Below, one piece after another: positions 19,265-28,151 of a DNA stretch of 64,000 nucleotides (position 1 is its first letter; each line of letters starts with the position of its first letter). Position numbers and translations under genes: made by a program. A model generated the notes under the pieces. The model saw only the letters and a program-made list of their open reading frames with translations. It ran no database searches and was not told where the DNA came from. The DNA comes from Saprospiraceae bacterium (GTDB lineage Bacteria; Bacteroidota; Bacteroidia; Chitinophagales; Saprospiraceae). The DNA is taken from positions 1 through 64,000 of the forward strand of contig JADJJL010000007.1 in NCBI GenBank assembly GCA_016710265.1. The letters run 5' to 3'.

Positions 19265-22177
19265 ATGAAATCAATTTTATATTTTTTTCTTAGCCTTTTT
19301 TCATTAGGTCTATCTGCTCAATTGCCAATCTATACAAATTCCTTAGAGGAGTGCAAACTTTCACAAGGTTGGACCTTTAAAACTTTAAATGGAAATTATG
19401 GATTTGCTGTTTCACAGGATCAAGTAAGCTTGTTTCCCAATGGAACTTGCCTTATAAATTACGATCAGAAAAACAGATCAGATATTGCGAGACGAAGATT
19501 TCAATTGCAGACTTCCAACTTTACAATTGGTGGTTATGATAGATATTTTTTAGTTTTTAACCTTCAATATTTGCGTCCATACAATTCCACTTTTAACCTA
19601 TATGTCAATTATGGAACAACCAATATTCTAGTAAGAAATTTTAATGCCGAAATAAGAGATTTAACCACACAATCTGTATCTGTTAGCATTCCTACCACTG
19701 CCACCAATGTTTATTTTTATTTCGATTATGACTTTAATGGCAATGATGGCGGAACCAAAATTATTTTAGATGACTTTATTTTTAGTCCCGATCACGGTGA
19801 TTGTTCAAGGGCCTTACCCATTTTATTGGAAAACTCTTGCCAGATTGGACATATTGCAGGCTCTATAAGTTTTACACCGACTCAAAATGTTTGCTTAGGT
19901 GATTATTCTGGAGCAGCTTGGTATAAATATACTTCCGATTTTACAGGTCTTGCCAAATTGAATTGTTCTGCGGTTTATAATAATGCACTCAGCATCTTTG
20001 AAGGTTCCTGCAGCAACATGAACTTAATCAGCTGCACCAATAAAGATGAAATAGGCTTTATAGGAGAGGGATTTGAATTTAATGTAATAGCGGGTAAAAC
20101 TTATTTCTTTAGGACAGCTAGAAAAATTAACGATTTTGGCACTGAAACTGGTTCGCATTGTATTTCTTTAAAGAGAATAAGCTCAACTACAACACCACCA
20201 CCATCTCATGATCTTTGTGATCAAAAAGTAAAAGTATTGGTCAATGGGCCCTGCGTCCAAGGAATCAATCGCAATGCACTTACAGGAAATAGATTGCCTT
20301 CTCTTAATCAAAGATCTCGAGCGGATGTTTGGTACGAGTTTACAGCCATCTCATCTAAACCTCATGAGATCATTCCAAATGCGAATTTCGCAGATGTGAT
20401 TACCGTATTTGAAGGCAGTTGTACCAATCTTACAGAAATTGTTGTCGCTGATTTAGGACATAAATTACAATTTACCCCTGTATCAGGGAGAAACTACATT
20501 GTCCAGATCACCGGATATTTTGCAACCATAGAAGGGGATATGTGCTTATCTGTCCGTGAAAATTTAGAGAATAAACCTATCCATGATTTATGTGAGACTG
20601 CTACCAGCCTTAATTTAAATAGTCTTTGTCAATCAAGTTTATTTACAACAAATAATCAAAGTGTCAAGAAACCTTCCTGCGTCATCTACAATGCTCCTGA
20701 TGTGTGGTATTCTTTTGTAGCACCCACAGAAAAAGCAGTAGCCATTAGAATTAATGCGGGTTTTATTTATCATTATGCCATTTATTCTGGTACATGCGCT
20801 AACTTAACTGAGAAGCTTTGCGGAAATATGCCTGATCCATGTAACGGGTTTATACAAGTTGAAAATCTAATTGCAGGACAAACATATTTCTTACAAATTA
20901 TTTCAGCTTCAAACATTTTAAAACCAGATGAAGCTCAACTTTGTGTTAAAATAGACGAACTTAGTTTAACACAAGCATTTGAACCAGTAAAATTAACTTT
21001 ACAATTAGATTGTTTACACGGCGTATTAGGTCAAGTAAATTATAATGTAGAAGGTGGTATTGCTCCTTTTCAATATTACGGACCTGCATCCACAGAACTC
21101 ATATTGCCTGGACAAAAGATTGAAGCTTTTGTTGAAGATGCAAATGGTTGTAGAAGCTTTGCAAATTTGGTAGCTTCTTGTTTACCTCCTACGAAGTGCA
21201 ATAGCACAAGTCTTACGACGGATGTTAGGGTAGAGTGTTTAACGGACTCAATCGGAAGACAAACAGGAGAAGTGGTTTTACACGTTGCGGGAAAAGGAGG
21301 CGCTGGAGTTTATTATCTTTATGGAACTCCGGATGGTTCAAAATTGAAACACAATGATGAATACAAGGTCATTGTCATCGACAGAGATTCTTGTTTTGCC
21401 ATTGAAGAGGGAAAAATCAATTGCCCACCTTTTACTTGTGCACAATCAGCATTAAAAGTGGATGTACAATACGACTGCATCGACAGTTTGTTAAAAGCAG
21501 TTTTGAATGTAGAAGTGACAGGGCAATTGGGGAAAATTACCTTAGATGGTAATGCATCCGGTGAATTTCTAAATCAAGGAGATTCCTTTAGAACTTCTGT
21601 AACCGATGAAGCAGGTTGTCAAAATGAAATTAACGGAATCATTCAATGTACATTTGACTCTTGTGTGTATGCTCGACCTACACTTGAGGTGGATTACATA
21701 TGTATTGGAGCTGCTCCGGGGCAAAGTATTGGCCGCGGCATATTAGTGGTGAATGGATCAAGCAAAGCTGGTGGCATCCATTATATCGGTCATCAACCTG
21801 GGGACACCTTAAATGACAATGATACCTATTCGGTTAAACTAAAAGATGCCTTTGGGTGTGAATTGGAAACAAAAGGTGAAATAGATTGCATTATTTCATC
21901 CTTGGATGCTTTAGGTACCGTATCTATTGGGGTTCAACCAAATCCTAGTTTAGGAAAAATCGAATTATCGATCCAATGGCCAAAGGAAAAACTTAATTCA
22001 GAGATATATTTAAGTGTTGTAAATCTTCAAGGTTTGATTCTTCAAACTAATAAAGTCCAAATGTTGGAAGGAATAAATAAACATAATTTAGACTTAAGCA
22101 ATTATCAGTCCGGCATTTATTCGATTAGAATATCATCTGCAGAATTTAATTCTTGGGTCAAAGTGCTAAAATTGTAA
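19265..22177 (+). CDS. Large T9SS-sorted surface protein with repeated domains
   Basis: This 970-aa protein has a signal peptide (ILYFFLSLFSLGLSAQ). A first jelly-roll-like domain is followed by three related Cys-containing beta-sandwich repeats, each with a tryptophan-tyrosine core and an 'EGSC.NL' strand: AAWYKYTSDF/FEGSCSNMNLIS, ADVWYEFTAI/FEGSCTNLTEIV and PDVWYSFVAP/YSGTCANLTEKL. Four short 'DC..G' repeats follow (VDVQYDCIDSLLKAVLN and similar). The C-terminus, GVQPNPSLGKIELSIQ ending VKVLKL, is a type A T9SS sorting signal. It is probably a structural or adhesive surface protein, and lies 19 bases after the DUF1501 gene. Confidence 0.82.
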   Translation: MKSILYFFLSLFSLGLSAQLPIYTNSLEECKLSQGWTFKTLNGNYGFAVSQDQVSLFPNGTCLINYDQKNRSDIARRRFQLQTSNFTIGGYDRYFLVFNLQYLRPYNSTFNLYVNYGTTNILVRNFNAEIRDLTTQSVSVSIPTTATNVYFYFDYDFNGNDGGTKIILDDFIFSPDHGDCSRALPILLENSCQIGHIAGSISFTPTQNVCLGDYSGAAWYKYTSDFTGLAKLNCSAVYNNALSIFEGSCSNMNLISCTNKDEIGFIGEGFEFNVIAGKTYFFRTARKINDFGTETGSHCISLKRISSTTTPPPSHDLCDQKVKVLVNGPCVQGINRNALTGNRLPSLNQRSRADVWYEFTAISSKPHEIIPNANFADVITVFEGSCTNLTEIVVADLGHKLQFTPVSGRNYIVQITGYFATIEGDMCLSVRENLENKPIHDLCETATSLNLNSLCQSSLFTTNNQSVKKPSCVIYNAPDVWYSFVAPTEKAVAIRINAGFIYHYAIYSGTCANLTEKLCGNMPDPCNGFIQVENLIAGQTYFLQIISASNILKPDEAQLCVKIDELSLTQAFEPVKLTLQLDCLHGVLGQVNYNVEGGIAPFQYYGPASTELILPGQKIEAFVEDANGCRSFANLVASCLPPTKCNSTSLTTDVRVECLTDSIGRQTGEVVLHVAGKGGAGVYYLYGTPDGSKLKHNDEYKVIVIDRDSCFAIEEGKINCPPFTCAQSALKVDVQYDCIDSLLKAVLNVEVTGQLGKITLDGNASGEFLNQGDSFRTSVTDEAGCQNEINGIIQCTFDSCVYARPTLEVDYICIGAAPGQSIGRGILVVNGSSKAGGIHYIGHQPGDTLNDNDTYSVKLKDAFGCELETKGEIDCIISSLDALGTVSIGVQPNPSLGKIELSIQWPKEKLNSEIYLSVVNLQGLILQTNKVQMLEGINKHNLDLSNYQSGIYSIRISSAEFNSWVKVLKL

Positions 22178-22264
22178 ATTAAATAAGAACTACAGTTTGT
22201 TATTTAAGATAAATATTCATTGCTGATTTTTTTTTCATTGAAATGAAAAGTAAGTTTAAGAATT

Positions 22265-22762
22265 TTATTTTAACCAGACTTCCGTGGCGCCATCTTGATT
22301 GATGGATTGCCAAATTTTAATTTCAGGTTTGTATTTTAAAACAGCTCTGATTTCTTCTCTAAGCGCTCCCGTTCCTTTGCCATGAATGATTTGAACGGAA
22401 TAATACTTTTGTCCAATGGCAAAATCTAGAAACTGATTAAAAATCTCCATTTGATAAAGCAAAATCCTTTCAGGTGGGGAATTCACTAAATGGGGTGAGA
22501 GAGTTTCAATATGTAAATCAATGCTGTTGTTGGTAAAAACAGGTTTTTTTATTTTTTTTGTTTCAAATTCCGGTAATAAAAGATATGGATCGATTTCCAT
22601 ACCTTCAGCTTTATCAAGCTCTTCAGGCATATATTTTTTGATGTGATGTGATGTCTTAAATAAAACAAAACCATCTTTTGAAATACCTTCAAAACTTCCT
22701 TTTTCCAAACTTGCTTTATGGATTAATTCATCGCCAATCCAAAGTTCTTGTAAATCAATCAT
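22265..22762 (-). CDS. Smr-domain protein (DUF2027/MutS2-like C-terminus)
   Basis: This 165-aa protein has a C-terminal Smr domain: IDLHIETLSPHL (DLH motif) and SVQIIHGKGTGALREEIRAV (HGKGTG motif), typical of MutS2-type Smr nucleases or RNA-processing domains. The N-terminal half (LQELWIGDELIHKAS, FVLFKTSHHIKKYMPEEL) is a small beta domain, as in DUF2027 proteins of Bacteroidota, but shorter. It may act on nucleic acid; the activity of this form is not known to me. It converges on the large T9SS protein gene. Confidence 0.8.
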   Translation of the reverse strand: MIDLQELWIGDELIHKASLEKGSFEGISKDGFVLFKTSHHIKKYMPEELDKAEGMEIDPYLLLPEFETKKIKKPVFTNNSIDLHIETLSPHLVNSPPERILLYQMEIFNQFLDFAIGQKYYSVQIIHGKGTGALREEIRAVLKYKPEIKIWQSINQDGATEVWLK

Positions 22763-22868
22763 GGTTTTTCTATAAGCTATTTTCGGGCTTTTTGTTTTAA
22801 AAATTCTTGATTTTTTGCAGATAAAATGAGTATTTTGAATATCTTCGCGGCTTTAAAAATCAAATGCT

Positions 22869-23969
22869 TTGAAAATAGGTGTATTAAAAGAGTCAAGACC
22901 AGGTGAAAAGAGAGTTTCGATCAGCCCACAAATCGTTAAACAGTTGATTTCTAAAGGGTTTAACATCAGTGTAGAGCAGTCTTGTGGAGAAGCTTCTGCT
23001 TTTACAGACGATCACTATCGAGATGCTGGAGCAAGCGTAGTTTCAAACAAAACCGAATTAATCGCCAATAGCCAGGTGTTGGTCAAAGTGAATACTTTTT
23101 CCCAGGATGAAATAGAATTACTAAAAGCTGGCACCATCACTTTGAGTTTGATGTACCACGCAATAAATCCTGATATGTTACAAGCTTTAGCCTCCAAAGG
23201 GGTTAGTTCATTTTCCATGGATGCGATTCCAAGAATTTCACGAGCCCAGAGCATGGATGTTCTTAGTTCACAAGGCAACTTGGCTGGATATAAAGCAGTC
23301 ATACTTGGTGCTGAACAAATGACTAAAATTTTTCCATTGATGATGACCGCTGCTGGTACCATTACTCCTTCCAAAGTTTTGATTTTTGGTGTCGGTGTAG
23401 CAGGTCTTCAAGCCATAGCCACTGCAAAAAGATTGGGTTCTGTAGTAGAAGCAACCGACGTTAGAGCTGAAACCAAGGAACAAGCAGAATCTCTTGGTGC
23501 TAAATTTATTTCTGTAGAAGATGATGGCGTAAAAGTAGAAGGCGGATATGCCAAAGAAGTATCGGCAGAATATTTGGCCAAGCAAAAAGCTGCGGTTAAT
23601 AAGTCCTTATTTCAGGCTGATTTGGTGATCACCACCGCATTAGTCATGGGACGCAAAGCACCGGTTTTAATTACGGAAGAACAGGTAAAACAAATGAAAT
23701 ACGGTTCCGTCATAGTAGATATGGCTGCTGAACAAGGTGGAAATTGTGAGTTGACTGAAGCTGATAAAATAGTAGTAAAACACGGAGTTAAAATAGTAGG
23801 AACAACCAATTTACCATCCACCTTGGCTACCAATGCCAGTGAGTTGTACGCTAAAAATCTTCAAAATTTTTTACTCCATTTGGCTGACAGCAATGGATTT
23901 AAATGGGATTTAGAAGAGGAAATTACCAAAGGAACCTTAATTATTCACGAAGGAAAAATATTAAAATAA
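22869..23969 (+). CDS. pntA: NAD(P) transhydrogenase subunit alpha part 1 (NAD-binding)
   Basis: This is the domain I NAD(H)-binding subunit of proton-translocating transhydrogenase, which uses the proton gradient to reduce NADP+ with NADH. The sequence opens KIGVLKESRPGEKRVSISP, has SMDAIPRISRAQSMDVLSSQ, and shows the Rossmann glycine motif in VLIFGVGVAGLQAIATAKRL with ATDVR. At 366 aa it matches the split three-subunit form. The start codon is TTG at 22869. Upstream, TATCTTCG resembles a Bacteroidota -7 box. The next two genes complete the enzyme. Confidence 0.92.
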   Translation: MKIGVLKESRPGEKRVSISPQIVKQLISKGFNISVEQSCGEASAFTDDHYRDAGASVVSNKTELIANSQVLVKVNTFSQDEIELLKAGTITLSLMYHAINPDMLQALASKGVSSFSMDAIPRISRAQSMDVLSSQGNLAGYKAVILGAEQMTKIFPLMMTAAGTITPSKVLIFGVGVAGLQAIATAKRLGSVVEATDVRAETKEQAESLGAKFISVEDDGVKVEGGYAKEVSAEYLAKQKAAVNKSLFQADLVITTALVMGRKAPVLITEEQVKQMKYGSVIVDMAAEQGGNCELTEADKIVVKHGVKIVGTTNLPSTLATNASELYAKNLQNFLLHLADSNGFKWDLEEEITKGTLIIHEGKILK

Positions 23970-23975
23970 GTCAGT

Positions 23976-24275
23976 ATGCAATTATTAGAATTTATTAACG
24001 AACATATTGATATCATCTACATGGTCATCTTGATGATCTTTGTAGGGATTGAACTTATTTCTCATGTACCATCAGTTTTACATACTCCTTTGATGTCAGG
24101 CGCAAATGCGATCCATGGTGTCGTGATTATTGGAGCTATTATAGTCATGGGACAAGCTGAGGGAACTGTGAGTTTGGTTTTAGGATTTATTGCCGTAATA
24201 CTAGGTACTTTGAATGTTGTTGGAGGATTTGTCGTGACAGACAGAATGTTGGAAATGTTTAAGAAGAAAAAGTAA
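23976..24275 (+). CDS. pntAB: NAD(P) transhydrogenase subunit alpha part 2 (membrane)
   Basis: This 99-aa membrane subunit corresponds to the first part of domain II. Three transmembrane segments are visible, including IIYMVILMIFVGIELISHVP and GVVIIGAIIVMGQAEGTVSL. HVPSVLHTPLMSGANAIHGV is the conserved cytoplasmic loop of the family. It starts 6 bases after pntA and its stop overlaps the ATG of pntB by one base (TAATGG), so the three are co-translated. Confidence 0.92.
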   Translation: MQLLEFINEHIDIIYMVILMIFVGIELISHVPSVLHTPLMSGANAIHGVVIIGAIIVMGQAEGTVSLVLGFIAVILGTLNVVGGFVVTDRMLEMFKKKK

Positions 24276-25702
24276 TGGAACATATCTTAGTTGTAATTTA
24301 TTTGATTGCTTCGGTGACCTTTATGTTGGGTCTTAAAATGTTGAGTAAACCGGATACAGCACGTAAGGGAAATCTAATCGCTGCAGTAGGCATGGGCTTG
24401 GCCATATTTGCCACCATTTTCTTGTACAAAGGAGATTCAGGACAACATTTGACCAACCTTAGCTGGATATTTTTGGCTTTGGTCGTTGGTACCGTCATTG
24501 GATATCTCATGGCCAAGAGAGTACAAATGACGGCCATGCCACAAATGGTGTCTTTCTTTAATGGAATGGGCGGAGCTTGCGCTGCATTAATTAGTGTAAT
24601 TGAATTTCAACATATTTCCCATTCAAATCTTGGAGCTGAACTTCAAACTGGTTTACCTGCTGAACTGGTAGGAAAAATGGTCATCATTTTTGCAGGTTTG
24701 ATCATTGGTGCAGTTTCCTTCTCAGGTTCTATGATCGCATTTGGAAAATTGGAAGGTAAAATAAATGATTTAAATCTTCCAGGCCAGATGTTTATCAACA
24801 TGGGTCTTTTGCTTGGAACTTTGATCATCGCAGGACTTTATTTAGGAGGCGTGGTGAGCGGTTCAAGCTGGTTTTATTTGACTCTGGCATTGTCCTTGAT
24901 TTATGGTATTCTCTTTGTAATGCCCATTGGAGGAGCTGATATGCCCGTCGTCATTAGTTTGTTAAATTCTTTTACAGGAGTTGCCGCAGCATGTGGAGGA
25001 TTCCTCTATGACAACAATGTAATGTTAATTGGTGGAATCTTGGTGGGTTCTGCAGGAACCATTTTAACAGTTGCCATGTGCAAAGCGATGAACCGTTCAT
25101 TGTTAAATGTACTTATTGGTAATTTTGGAGCAGGTTCAGCTGCTGCAGCAGGCACAAACGCTTCTGGAGGATCCACCAAAGAAATTAACCTCTCAGATGC
25201 AGCAATTCTAATGAAATACTCACAAAAAGTAGTGATTGTACCTGGATATGGACTAGCAGTCGCACAAGCTCAACATGCTTGCCATGAGCTAGAAAAATTG
25301 TTGGAAGACAATGGAGTGATTGTAAAATATGCTATCCATCCTGTAGCAGGAAGGATGCCAGGTCACATGAATGTACTTTTGGCTGAAAGTAATGTCAATT
25401 ATGACAAATTGGTTGAAATGGAAGAAATCAATCCGGAATTTAATACCACGGATGTTGTTTTGGTAGTTGGAGCGAATGATGTGGTCAATCCGGCTGCTAA
25501 AACAGATCCGACTTCACCAATTTATGGCATGCCGATCCTTGAAGTCGAAAATGCAAAAAATGTTATCGTCATGAAACGATCCATGAAAGCAGGTTATGCG
25601 GGAATAGAAAACGAATTGTTTTACCAACCAAAAACCTACATGCTTTTTGGAGATGCCAAAGACACCTTGTCCAAATTAGTGACTGAGGTAAAGAGTCTTT
25701 AA
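24275..25702 (+). CDS. pntB: NAD(P) transhydrogenase subunit beta
   Basis: This 475-aa subunit has the remaining domain II membrane helices (YLIASVTFMLGLKMLSKPDT, QMVSFFNGMGGACAALISVI) and the soluble NADP-binding domain III. The latter shows VVIVPGYGLAVAQAQHACHE, HPVAGRMPGHMNVLLAESNV, VVLVVGANDVVNPAA and VIVMKRSMKAGYAGIENELF, the standard NADP(H) site motifs. The length is typical. The operon order is pntA-pntAB-pntB. Confidence 0.93.
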   Translation: MEHILVVIYLIASVTFMLGLKMLSKPDTARKGNLIAAVGMGLAIFATIFLYKGDSGQHLTNLSWIFLALVVGTVIGYLMAKRVQMTAMPQMVSFFNGMGGACAALISVIEFQHISHSNLGAELQTGLPAELVGKMVIIFAGLIIGAVSFSGSMIAFGKLEGKINDLNLPGQMFINMGLLLGTLIIAGLYLGGVVSGSSWFYLTLALSLIYGILFVMPIGGADMPVVISLLNSFTGVAAACGGFLYDNNVMLIGGILVGSAGTILTVAMCKAMNRSLLNVLIGNFGAGSAAAAGTNASGGSTKEINLSDAAILMKYSQKVVIVPGYGLAVAQAQHACHELEKLLEDNGVIVKYAIHPVAGRMPGHMNVLLAESNVNYDKLVEMEEINPEFNTTDVVLVVGANDVVNPAAKTDPTSPIYGMPILEVENAKNVIVMKRSMKAGYAGIENELFYQPKTYMLFGDAKDTLSKLVTEVKSL

Positions 25703-25828
25703 GATTTTCTCCTTTGATTTAATTTGTTAGAAACTAGATCATTTGCAGTCAATTTGTGAATTGATTGCTCCTTTGTGTTAATTCGTGTTAAACCATTTGA
25801 CATTGTTTAGATTGTATAATAACTAGGC

Positions 25829-25836
25829 TAACTTTG
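25829..25836 (+). promoter_or_regulatory. Bacteroidota -7 box (TAACTTTG) before the TerC/Alx gene
   Basis: TAACTTTG matches the TAnnTTTG -7 consensus of the Bacteroidota housekeeping sigma factor and lies 8 bases before the ATG, implying a very short leader. A TTG about 23 bases upstream could be part of a -33 element, but the match is weak. Confidence 0.5.
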
Positions 25837-25843
25837 CTCACCC

Positions 25844-26830
25844 ATGATTGCTTTTTGGTCCTATATCATTTTTATTTCTTTGGCTGTGCTTGCAGATTAC
25901 TGGTTTTTTGCTGGTGGACATGAAAAGCACAGGCATCAAAATGCCATTAAAAGCATCGTCTTTTGGATTTTGTGCACCTGCCTTAGTGGAGTTTATATCT
26001 ACTTTGCTTACACTGAGAAATGGTTTGGAGGATATCTTTCAGAAGATTTAAAACTCGGTCCCTTAAAAGCCGTGAGCCTTTTTATCTCTGGTTTTTTGGT
26101 GGAACAATCTTTAAGTCTGGACAATATTTTTGTCATGGCTTTTCTACTAAGTTATTTTAGAGTACCTAGAGAAAATCAAGCAGGACTTTTGTCCATAGGA
26201 ATTTGGACAGCCATTGTCTTAAGAGGGATCATGATCATTGTTGGAATATGGCTCATTACCTCGATTTCATGGATGATCTATATTCTTGGAGTCATGCTGA
26301 TTTGGTCCGGTTTTAAAATTTATATGACGGATCCACAGAATCAATCAGATCCCAATAAATCATTCATCATTCGACTCCTTCGAAATTTTTTTCCCGTCAC
26401 CAAGGCTTATTTTGGCAAAAGATTTTTTATAAATAGAATGGGAATCAGGGCTATTACACCCATGTTTTTGACTTTGGTGGCCATAGAATTTACTGATATT
26501 TTATTTGCAATTGATTCCATCCCGGCCATCTTTGCAATAACTACAGATCCTTTTATTGTTCTTTCATCCAACATACTTGCGGTCGCCAATCTAAGAGCTC
26601 TTTTTACCATTCTTTCTAAGATGTTGAGAAAACTAGAATACATTCACTATGCGCTTGCTATATTATTGATTTACATAGGTGTTAAGATTATGCTAAGTCA
26701 TGTGTTCCATGTCAACGAATGGGTCAATATGATCGTTATTATACTAGTGATAGGTTCGGGAGTTTTATATTCTCTTTCACGATCTTCAAAAGAAAACGCA
26801 CATCAGCTTGAAAATAAAACAAAGTCCTAA
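25844..26830 (+). CDS. TerC/Alx family integral membrane protein
   Basis: TerC/Alx proteins are polytopic membrane proteins; studied members export Mn2+ or support metal homeostasis and metalation of exported proteins. This 328-aa protein has the family signatures SGFLVEQSLSLDNIFVMAFL and LVAIEFTDILFAIDSIPAIF, each with membrane-embedded acidic residues, and about eight hydrophobic segments. KYFVKRRFF-like FFVTKAYFGKRFF... reads here as LRNFFPVTKAYFGKRFFINR, the characteristic central loop. It is a single gene with its own promoter. Confidence 0.88.
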   Translation: MIAFWSYIIFISLAVLADYWFFAGGHEKHRHQNAIKSIVFWILCTCLSGVYIYFAYTEKWFGGYLSEDLKLGPLKAVSLFISGFLVEQSLSLDNIFVMAFLLSYFRVPRENQAGLLSIGIWTAIVLRGIMIIVGIWLITSISWMIYILGVMLIWSGFKIYMTDPQNQSDPNKSFIIRLLRNFFPVTKAYFGKRFFINRMGIRAITPMFLTLVAIEFTDILFAIDSIPAIFAITTDPFIVLSSNILAVANLRALFTILSKMLRKLEYIHYALAILLIYIGVKIMLSHVFHVNEWVNMIVIILVIGSGVLYSLSRSSKENAHQLENKTKS

Positions 26831-26857
26831 TGAAATAAACATATTATATTTTTTCGT

Positions 26858-26865
26858 TATATTTG
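26858..26865 (+). promoter_or_regulatory. Bacteroidota -7 box (TATATTTG) before a small gene
   Basis: TATATTTG is an exact match to TAnnTTTG and lies 33 bases before the ATG at 26899. A T-rich stretch 10-15 bases upstream may serve as the -33 region. It supports the small downstream ORF being a real transcribed gene. Confidence 0.55.
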
Positions 26866-26898
26866 CAACTTTAATCCATAACATAAATCTAGCTGATC

Positions 26899-27069
26899 AT
26901 GCGTAACATTTTTAAACGTAAGACATCTGCAACAGACCCAAAACCCAAAAAAAGGGTAGAGGAGAGCTCTGCAAAGTCTCAAAAACTGAAATCAAAAACT
27001 GCCAAAAAAGAAGATGGCCTTAAAGCTAAAAGCTTCTATGGCGATGATGAGGATTTAGGATACTGTTAA
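26899..27069 (+). CDS. Small Lys-rich protein (56 aa), hypothetical
   Basis: The frame reads MRNIFKRKTSATDPKPKKR and continues through a Lys/Ser-rich centre to SFYGDDEDLGYC and a stop at 27067-27069. The first half is strongly basic and the end acidic. Support comes from the exact -7 box at 26858 and compact placement between terC and the convergent corA, with a 12-base gap. No family is recognised. It could bind nucleic acid or ribosomes, but that is inference from charge alone. Confidence 0.65.
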   Translation: MRNIFKRKTSATDPKPKKRVEESSAKSQKLKSKTAKKEDGLKAKSFYGDDEDLGYC

Positions 27070-27081
27070 TTTTAGCCCCTA

Positions 27082-28134
27082 TTAGAGCATTTTCCTTCTC
27101 TTGAAGTATATGACTAAAGAAATGATAATGCACGACGTTGTGAGCCACCATAATGGGTATCCGTACTTCCACTTTAACTCTCCCATGTATTCAAAGTTCA
27201 TTCCATAAACTCCCGTTAAGAATAGAATTGGAATTGAAATCGTTGAAACAGCTGCAAGCCACTTCATGTCTTTATTTAAACTAAGAGAGGTTTGGTTAAT
27301 TGACAAATCTCTAAGCCCATTGATCAACTCTCGTTGATTGTCGATCATCTCAATAATTTGGATGATATGGTCCTCCAAATCTCTGATGTATTTTACATTT
27401 TGGTCTGCAATCATCGGATTGTCCGATCTCATCATCTTAATGAGATCATCTCGAAGTGGATAGATGTATCTCCTAATTCTCAATAAAACATTTCTAAGCT
27501 TAAACACCTCTTGAGAAATATCCTCATGATTTTTTAAGTATATTTTTTCTTCTATCTGTGATATTCCATTTGAAATTTCGTCAAATACCACAAAATACTT
27601 ATCGATTAAATAATCCAAAAAAGCATACATCAGATAATCCGTATTTTGAATCCGCATTCTGCTACCTGGTTTTTCTATTCTATGGTAGATCAGTGGAAAA
27701 CTATCTTCTAAACTTTCTTGAAATGAAATCATCAGTCGGTCCGAAACAAAGAGGGCTATTTGTTCTACTTCTAAATCTCCAACTTCTTGATTGTATTCTA
27801 AGTTTTTTAGTATGACAAAAGCACTTTGATCGTAGAGGTTGATTTTAGTTCTTTGATGGATTTCCTGAATGTCTTCTAAAGCCAAAGGATCAATGTTAAA
27901 TTTCTCTCCTAATTTAAGTAACAATTCAGAATCATGGATACCTCGTACATCTACCCACAACTTCGTTTTGCCCTGTTTCCATTGCCTATACAGTTCATCT
28001 AAACTTCCTTTAACATATAGGTTCTCATCAAAAAGACTGGCAATTACATAAGAATTTTCTAAAATTTGATCTCTTTCCAGGACAAGTGATCCCGGAGAAA
28101 CTCCGACCTTTTTTCTATTTCGTTTCTTCCTCAA
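27082..28134 (-). CDS. corA: CorA-family Mg2+/Co2+ transporter
   Basis: CorA forms a pentameric channel for divalent cation uptake. This 350-aa protein has the cytoplasmic funnel domain (IHDSELLLKLGEKFNIDPLA, LEDIQEIHQRTKINLYD) and a long stalk helix (KVFKLRNVLLRIRRYIYPLR region). The signature GMN sits at residues 311-313 in VYGMNFEYMGEL, at the end of the first of two transmembrane segments. The start used here is TTG at 28134, which directly follows fhs (17-base gap); no better upstream ATG is visible in frame. Confidence 0.92.
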   Translation of the reverse strand: MRKKRNRKKVGVSPGSLVLERDQILENSYVIASLFDENLYVKGSLDELYRQWKQGKTKLWVDVRGIHDSELLLKLGEKFNIDPLALEDIQEIHQRTKINLYDQSAFVILKNLEYNQEVGDLEVEQIALFVSDRLMISFQESLEDSFPLIYHRIEKPGSRMRIQNTDYLMYAFLDYLIDKYFVVFDEISNGISQIEEKIYLKNHEDISQEVFKLRNVLLRIRRYIYPLRDDLIKMMRSDNPMIADQNVKYIRDLEDHIIQIIEMIDNQRELINGLRDLSINQTSLSLNKDMKWLAAVSTISIPILFLTGVYGMNFEYMGELKWKYGYPLWWLTTSCIIISLVIYFKRRKML

Positions 28135-28151
28135 ATTTGCAACTTAAATGC

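Noticed and set aside
25703..25828. Riboswitch (for example the Mn2+ yybP-ykoY type) before the TerC/Alx gene
   Set aside because: The promoter box lies only 8 bases before the start codon, leaving no leader, and I see no conserved riboswitch core in the preceding bases.
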